From NCBI GenBank assembly GCA_001692895.1, contig KV748217.1, forward strand, positions 248,001 to 312,000: a DNA stretch of 64,000 nucleotides. Direction: 5' to 3'. The stretch is from Cenococcum geophilum 1.58 (lineage: Eukaryota > Ascomycota > Dothideomycetes > Gloniales > Gloniaceae). The notes under the pieces were generated by a model that was not told the DNA's origin, did no database searches, and saw nothing but the letters and a program-made list of their open reading frames with translations. A program made the translations under genes and the position numbers. Below, one piece after another: positions 58,955 through 64,000 of the stretch; within the stretch, counting starts at the first letter, position 1, and the number at the start of each line of letters is the position of its first letter.

Positions 58955-61660
58955 GTACTCCTCTCCCCTAGATAGTTTGATCCCTAAATTAAATAGATAA
59001 CTTAAAAATAGGCAGTGTACAGGGTTGCCAATTTTTTATTTTTTATTTTTTACCGTAAAGATGTTAGTTCTGCTTACCGCCCTTAACTAAGCTAATAGCG
59101 ATTTTCTATACCGGGCATAGAAAATCCTAATTAGTTAGTTTAGTAAGTAAGGTCGGCAGAACTCTATACCACTACCTAAATTAATCCATATGGCGTTTCT
59201 TAGCGAGAATTTGGCTAATTAGATAACTTTAACCGCTAGTTAAAGTTCTATAATATCTTAACCACCATAAATTTTAATACGGTAGTCGGCTATAACCTTA
59301 GCGTGACTTTTCCTTATCTTATACCTAGTCTAGGGGTCCTAGCTTCTTAGGGTGTTGCTTATAAAAGCGCTATACAGTTTATTCGCAACCCTTTAGGTCT
59401 TCCTCTAGCTGCTAGGTTATATCCTTATAATATTTCTCTTTAATCTTATAAGTTAGGCCCTAGGGGTCTTTATTATATACATTAAGGATTTTCTTAAACT
59501 CCTATTTGTCTTCTATATTACTATTATTATCTCTCTTTACTACTTGTCCTTAATATATTACGGCGCTCTATAATATTAATATTTGCTTAGCTAGGGATCT
59601 CTTTAGCAGCCTAGAGGCGGACCTTAAATATATAAAAGGATTTATTTACTTAGATATGGTCTAGGAGGTCTACTACGGCTACCTCTTAGTATACTACGAG
59701 TACGGGGTATAGGCCGTCCTATTTATCATCCTATTTCTTTTTAGGTCTATTTATCTTTATATTTTCTAAGCTAACTATAACTATATTACCTTCGTAAAAT
59801 AACGCGCTCTTATCCCTACGGGTATTAGTATTATCTTTATAGTATTACTATAAAATCTAGGCTAGGGCCTTAAGCTATATTAATATCCGCTTAAAGCGGT
59901 TAGCTATAAAGTCTACGCGGAAGAACTCCTTCTTTGCTTATACTAATAGTATTAGTAGGTAGGGGCAAGCAGGCTTAATTTTAAGGTAAGGGTTAAAGCT
60001 ATAGTTTGCAAAAAACAGGGAGATGCCTATACTCTTATTAACTTAGTTATTTGTAGTAAACTTAGTAAGTAGTAGGTAGTTAACCTAGTTATTTTATATA
60101 AAGCTAATAAAAGTATAGAGGTATTTATTTACGGCAGCGTTAATAATTTTAGTTTAGCCGTCCATTTTTAGGTGTTAGGCTAAGCTTAGTCGCAAAATTA
60201 TCTTAAGGCGTTTACTTAGTTATTGCTAGAAGTCGCTAACAAATTATATACCGCAATTAGAGATAATTATACTTAGTATACCGTGGAGCTTATATACGTT
60301 GTTAATAAAGCTATTAACTAGCTCCTTTATTAAGAGTCCTATTACTAAAATAGGGTATTATATTTTAGTTAGGCGGTCCATAATAATAAGGATATATTTA
60401 TATACCTTACTATAGCGTTAGTATACTAGCAGCGTTATAATATAGTTAATTAAGATATTGGTCTATAGGCGAGCGGGTAATTCTAGTAGCTTTAGGAAAC
60501 TAGGTAGGGTAGAATAAGGGGTCTTAGTACAAAAGTATAGGGCATAGTCTTTAATAAAGGTAGCTATAAACTAGGAGATTCCTAGCCACTAGTATATTTA
60601 GTTTAAAAGGTTAAGAGTTTTAACCTAGCTAGGGTAACTAGTAGGGCCGCTACTATAAGAGTAATAGGTAACTTCTAGGTAAAGGTTTAGGGTGTTAAGG
60701 ATAAAGAGATATTAATAAAAGTAGATCTGTCCGTTAATAATACTATATTCTAACTTATTATAACAAAGTAATTTCCTAATCTTCTTTAGCTAATAGTAGG
60801 CTTTCTAATTACGTAGGGCTGCTACTATATCTCTTACAAGTTCGTTCTCCTAGTATCCTAGCTAAATTAACTTATCTAGTAACTTTTTAGCTATTTTCGG
60901 GTCTAAAGCGGCCATAAACTCCGCGTTATTAAAGTTATAGGACTTATATAGTAATTCTTCTAAGATTATAGGGTTAACTTTTTAAGGCGGTATAATAACT
61001 TAGGCTTAGTAGCGGAGGCGTTTATTATTAGCGTCCTTAGGCCTTATTCCTAGTAGCTAGCTTAAGGCGTTAGGGAGCGTGGCTTTACTATTAGGTCTAT
61101 ATATAATTACAAAGTTAAACTATAAAAGGAACTCTGCCTACTAGACTTAGCGCTAGTTTAGCTGCTTAGTAGTTATAAACATCTATAGGTTCTTATAATT
61201 AGTAATAATTTTAAACAGCTCCTTAGTCTCTTATAGCTTAGGACGCTATTTTTTTAAAGCCTTAACAATAGCTAAGAGTTCTTTATCGTAGATTTTATAG
61301 TTATACTCTAGCACAAAGTACTTTATAAAGAAGAATGCGACCGGTTTTAATTTCCCGTTATTATTATATTAGGAAAGGACTCCGCTAAAAGCCTAATTTA
61401 ATATATTTATCTCTATTACTGTTTTCTTTATATAGTTATAGTATATTAGTACTAGTGCTAAAGTAAAGGCTCCCTTAAGGGCCTTAAACAATTTAGCTTA
61501 TTTTAGTCCCTATAGCTATCCAATATCCTTTTTTAAGAGTTTTATTATAGGTGTAGCAATAGTAAAGTAGCCTTAGATAAATTATTAGTAGTAGTTCTTT
61601 AATTAACGTCTAATATGGATCCTATCTAGGCCTACGCAGACTACTCCGTTATAGGGGGAA
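58768..61660 (-). mobile_element. Gypsy D relic: 3' LTR, integrase, RNase H
   Basis: A minus-strand Ty3/Gypsy 3' half. The LTR is 58768-58954, with a minus-strand purine tract (CTAGGGGAGAGGAG) beside it. Reading leftward from 61660, an RNase H-like segment (KELFKIITNYKNLYMFITTKQL, RPNSKATLPNALS) comes first. Then come an H2C2 zinc-binding-like stretch (about 60700-60580) and integrase with YILIIMDRLTKI, SIIISNCGI*FVSDF and DG*TKIINAAVNKYL (about 60440-60120). The C-terminal tail with GNIVIVSLENIKI and LYPVLVVY (about 59790-59690) may be a decayed chromodomain. The gag, protease and most reverse transcriptase are missing, cut at about 61660. The protein is inactive. Confidence 0.8.
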
Positions 61661-62598
61661 AACTTATATATTTATAGGAAGAAAACCCTACAGTTAGGTT
61701 GGGGGAGGAAAAACCCTATGAGCCACCTTAGTAGGATAAAAAACCCCGATTTGCTATATCTGTCCGTAGCGGCGGCCCTACGGGCCTACGGCTACGTCCT
61801 GTCTCCTTAGATGTTTTAAACTCCTTAGGTACTACTACTTTCCTCTCTAGCTTATCTTAAGCTGGGGTTTACTATATCCCAGCTAGGCCTTGCCGATCGA
61901 TTGCCGTGTATTATTATTATCGTTTCCTATGTTATTAACCGTCCCCTATATGCTATCTTTTATTAACCATTGCTATATACGCTATGCCTCCCCCCCCTAG
62001 GGCCTATTAAAGGCGTAAGGGGGATTTATCCGTTTTAACTACCTAATACTAAATAGCGAGCGGGATATGTGTGTATGTACTCTAGGTATCTTTTATGCCT
62101 AGGCCCTAGTTGCTAGGCCCTCTCTAAGGGTTACTACTCTGTTAAGAGGAGATGAGGATAACCATGTCTTATGATCCGGCTACTAGTTAGTACGGCAGTA
62201 AGGTAGTAAGTGACTGTATGCTCCGCGGGCAATCGCCTTAGGGGTTAGAAGGGGCCGTATATTTGCTTATTTATTTATTTATCCACGTTTATTTATTAAT
62301 ATAAGGTTGTTAATACTTTTAATTGGGGGTTAGGGGATGTTAGATTCTGTATATATCCGCGAGGATTATATAGGGTTGGAATAGGAGAATAGTATAGTAG
62401 CTAAATTATAGAGGGCCAATAGTAGTGGTTTTCGAGATCTCACCATCTAAAATTTTTTTACCACCGCCTATAACGCTTACAACCACCACTAGGTCCTACC
62501 CATAGCTATATAACGTCTCTACGTTAGCTCTACTAAGTCCGAAGACTAGTAGGTTTATAGGCCTTACTATATATAGGTACAGAGTCTAATTTCAAGGC
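61661..62598. other. Unassigned sequence after Gypsy D
   Basis: Mixed composition with C-runs and G-runs (for example GCCTCCCCCCCCTAGGGCC near 61986). About 62420-62490 contains AGTGGTTTTCGAGATCTC and, facing it, ACAACCACCACTAGG, possibly the ends of a ~75-bp inverted-repeat relic. A TTATTTATTTATTTAT run lies near 62270. I see no coding track and no recognisable element. Confidence 0.35.
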
Positions 62599-62702
62599 AG
62601 GTAGTTATATATTAGCTATAATATAGTAGAGTTTAATATGCCTGCTTATTTAGGCCTTTACCCTAGTTTTTAGTGGCTTATTCCTACCTTTGGGCGTTAC
62701 TA
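62599..62702 (+). repeat. ~104-bp direct repeat, copy 1
   Basis: It starts AGGTAGTTATATATTAGC and ends ACCTTTGGGCGTTACTA. The same sequence with about ten transition-type differences is at 63897-64000, 1.3 kb to the right in the same orientation. The pair could be LTR parts or a subterminal repeat of an element that ends outside the window. Confidence 0.9.
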
Positions 62703-63896
62703 CCTCTACGGTTAAGACTAGGCCAAAACCTCTTCCGCCTAAGTAACTCCTGTTTACTCCTTAAGCGTACCTTACTAGCGTACTGCCCTAGTAAGTAGCT
62801 ATACTGCTTTAGTAAGTAGCCGTACTGCCCTAGCGAGTAGTCCTATCTATTAGTATACTAATACGTATATCCGTTTTCTTAAGCCACGTAGTAGTCTCTT
62901 TAGCTAGGACGTAATCCTACCTACCTATTAGGTGCACTAGAGGTTAAAGCCTAGCTAAGGGGTAAGGTCCCTAGAGCTAGTAGTAGCTACTATATACTAC
63001 GCCCTATAGGGGCTAGTAGTAATATAGGGGCGTAACACCCTATATATACTACTAGCTCCCGTTTTATATTGCCTATAAGAGTCTCCTTATAATAGGCCGA
63101 CTGTGTCTTATAGGAGGGGGCTATAGATTAGGTCCCGTGCTAGGCGACTTACTCCCCCCTTTTCTACTAAGCTTATATCCCCCCTTCCTATAAGCTAGCC
63201 TATATCTCTAACTATTAAGACCTTATTTAACTGGCCTATATTTCCCCTATAGCCTCCTTTATATATATATATTAGGTTATATACACTACGCCTATTAAGA
63301 CCCTCCTATAAATTGCCTTATATATATATATTAGGTTATATACACTACGCCTATTAAAACCCTCCTATAAGTTACCTTTTGACGCTATAGGGCTGTTAAA
63401 GCTAGCCTATGTTTCCGCTGCCTAAAGCTTTACCTATGTTTCTACCTCGTTAAGCCGTCTAGTCGCCATCGCGTCGCCGTCACGTTACTGTCGCGTCGCT
63501 ATCGCGTTGCTATTAACTAGGTCGCGCGTACTATGCCTATTAAGACCCTCTTCTAAGTTACCTAGGTATACTAGATACTAAATAGGCCCTTATAGAGGGG
63601 CCTTAATAAGTTCTCTAGGTAGGGCCTTAATAAGTTCTTTATAGTAGCCTTAGGGCCTTAATAAGTTTTATATAAAGTATCTATAACGTATTAACCTTAA
63701 CAAGTTCTTATAAAAAGAGGATCCCTACGCCCTTATCGCGTTCCCTTTACGATCTTAGAGCTAGTATAAGCCTAAGGGTGTCCTATTGTACGCCTAGGCG
63801 CGTTTACGTTAACTAGCTAGATAAGGCTAGTTTTAGGCCTAGCTGCGAGCTAGGTAGTTATACGTTAGGCGGTTTTTATATCCTAGTTTCCCTTAT
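62703..63896. repeat. Block of short tandem repeats between the 104-bp repeats
   Basis: Four small arrays are visible. Three 21-bp units of TACTGCCCTAGTAAGTAG type lie at 62781-62843. Two 59-bp units with ATTAGGTTATATACACTACG lie at about 63262-63380. Five 11-bp units of GTCGCCATCGC type lie at 63462-63516. Three GGGCCTTAATAAGTTCT words lie at about 63598, 63623 and 63654. An imperfect hairpin with arms GCTAGTAGTA and TACTACTAGC is at 63010-63058. There is no ORF. The sequence is C/T-rich on the plus strand. Confidence 0.75.
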
Positions 63897-64000
63897 AGGT
63901 AGTTATATATTAGCTATAATATAGTAGAGTTTAATATACCTACTTATCTAGGCCTCTATCCCAGTTTTTAGTGGCTTATTCCTACCTTTAGGCGTCACTA
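63897..64000 (+). repeat. ~104-bp direct repeat, copy 2 (cut by window end)
   Basis: Second copy of the repeat at 62599-62702. It runs to the last base of the window, so its true end is unknown. Confidence 0.9.

Noticed and set aside
1-64000. tRNA, rRNA or biosynthetic gene cluster
   Set aside because: No cloverleaf with the conserved GGTTCGAATCC-like arm and no rRNA-like or clustered enzyme genes were seen; only one non-transposon gene is present.

Overview
The window looks like a repeat-rich chromosomal segment of a filamentous ascomycete (Pezizomycotina). Nearly all of it is AT-rich, heavily decayed transposable-element sequence. The decay has the signature of repeat-induced point mutation (RIP): in every recognisable transposon frame the stops fall where CAA, CAG or TGG codons are expected, Cys and His become Tyr, and catalytic Asp becomes Asn, as expected from CpA to TpA changes on either strand. 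Only one gene looks intact: a four-exon Zn2Cys6 transcription factor gene at 52258-54390, in a GC-balanced island of about 3 kb. I cannot name the species.

Layout. 1-1830: unassigned relic ORFs. 1850-5056: Plavaka-type (KDZ superfamily) transposase relic, minus strand. 5057-6380: unassigned relic. 6450-11290 and 13768-18740: two copies of a ~5 kb unit carrying a SNF2-like helicase relic followed by a ~75-bp tandem array; a 2.3-kb stretch with another relic ORF separates them. 18769-18930: short inverted-repeat element. 18940-19764 plus 27713-30539: one Copia element split by Gypsy copy B1 (19765-27712, TSD aatag). 31090-34451: truncated related Gypsy copy (B3), itself split by a ~780-bp near-perfect palindrome. 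34452-34812: another inverted-repeat element. 35200-35801 plus 49707-51419: one Crypton-type tyrosine recombinase element split by Gypsy A (35802-49701, TSD ctatt), whose right LTR is split in turn by Gypsy copy B2 (41454-49428, TSD aggag). 52258-54390: the transcription factor gene. 54760-55490: 5'-truncated LINE with a 9-bp TSD. 56580-58767: Gypsy C gag-protease relic with a Tc1/mariner-like MITE inside. 58768-61660: Gypsy D relic. 61660-64000: unassigned sequence with several short tandem and direct repeats.

How it fits together. The genes do not form a pathway. The window records successive insertions, in the order Crypton, then Gypsy A, then Gypsy B2, and Copia, then Gypsy B1, each inactivated by RIP. 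Decay fades inside the last ~170 bp of Crypton coding sequence beside the transcription factor gene. The least explained component is the duplicated SNF2-helicase/tandem-array unit, which I cannot assign to a known mobile-element class.
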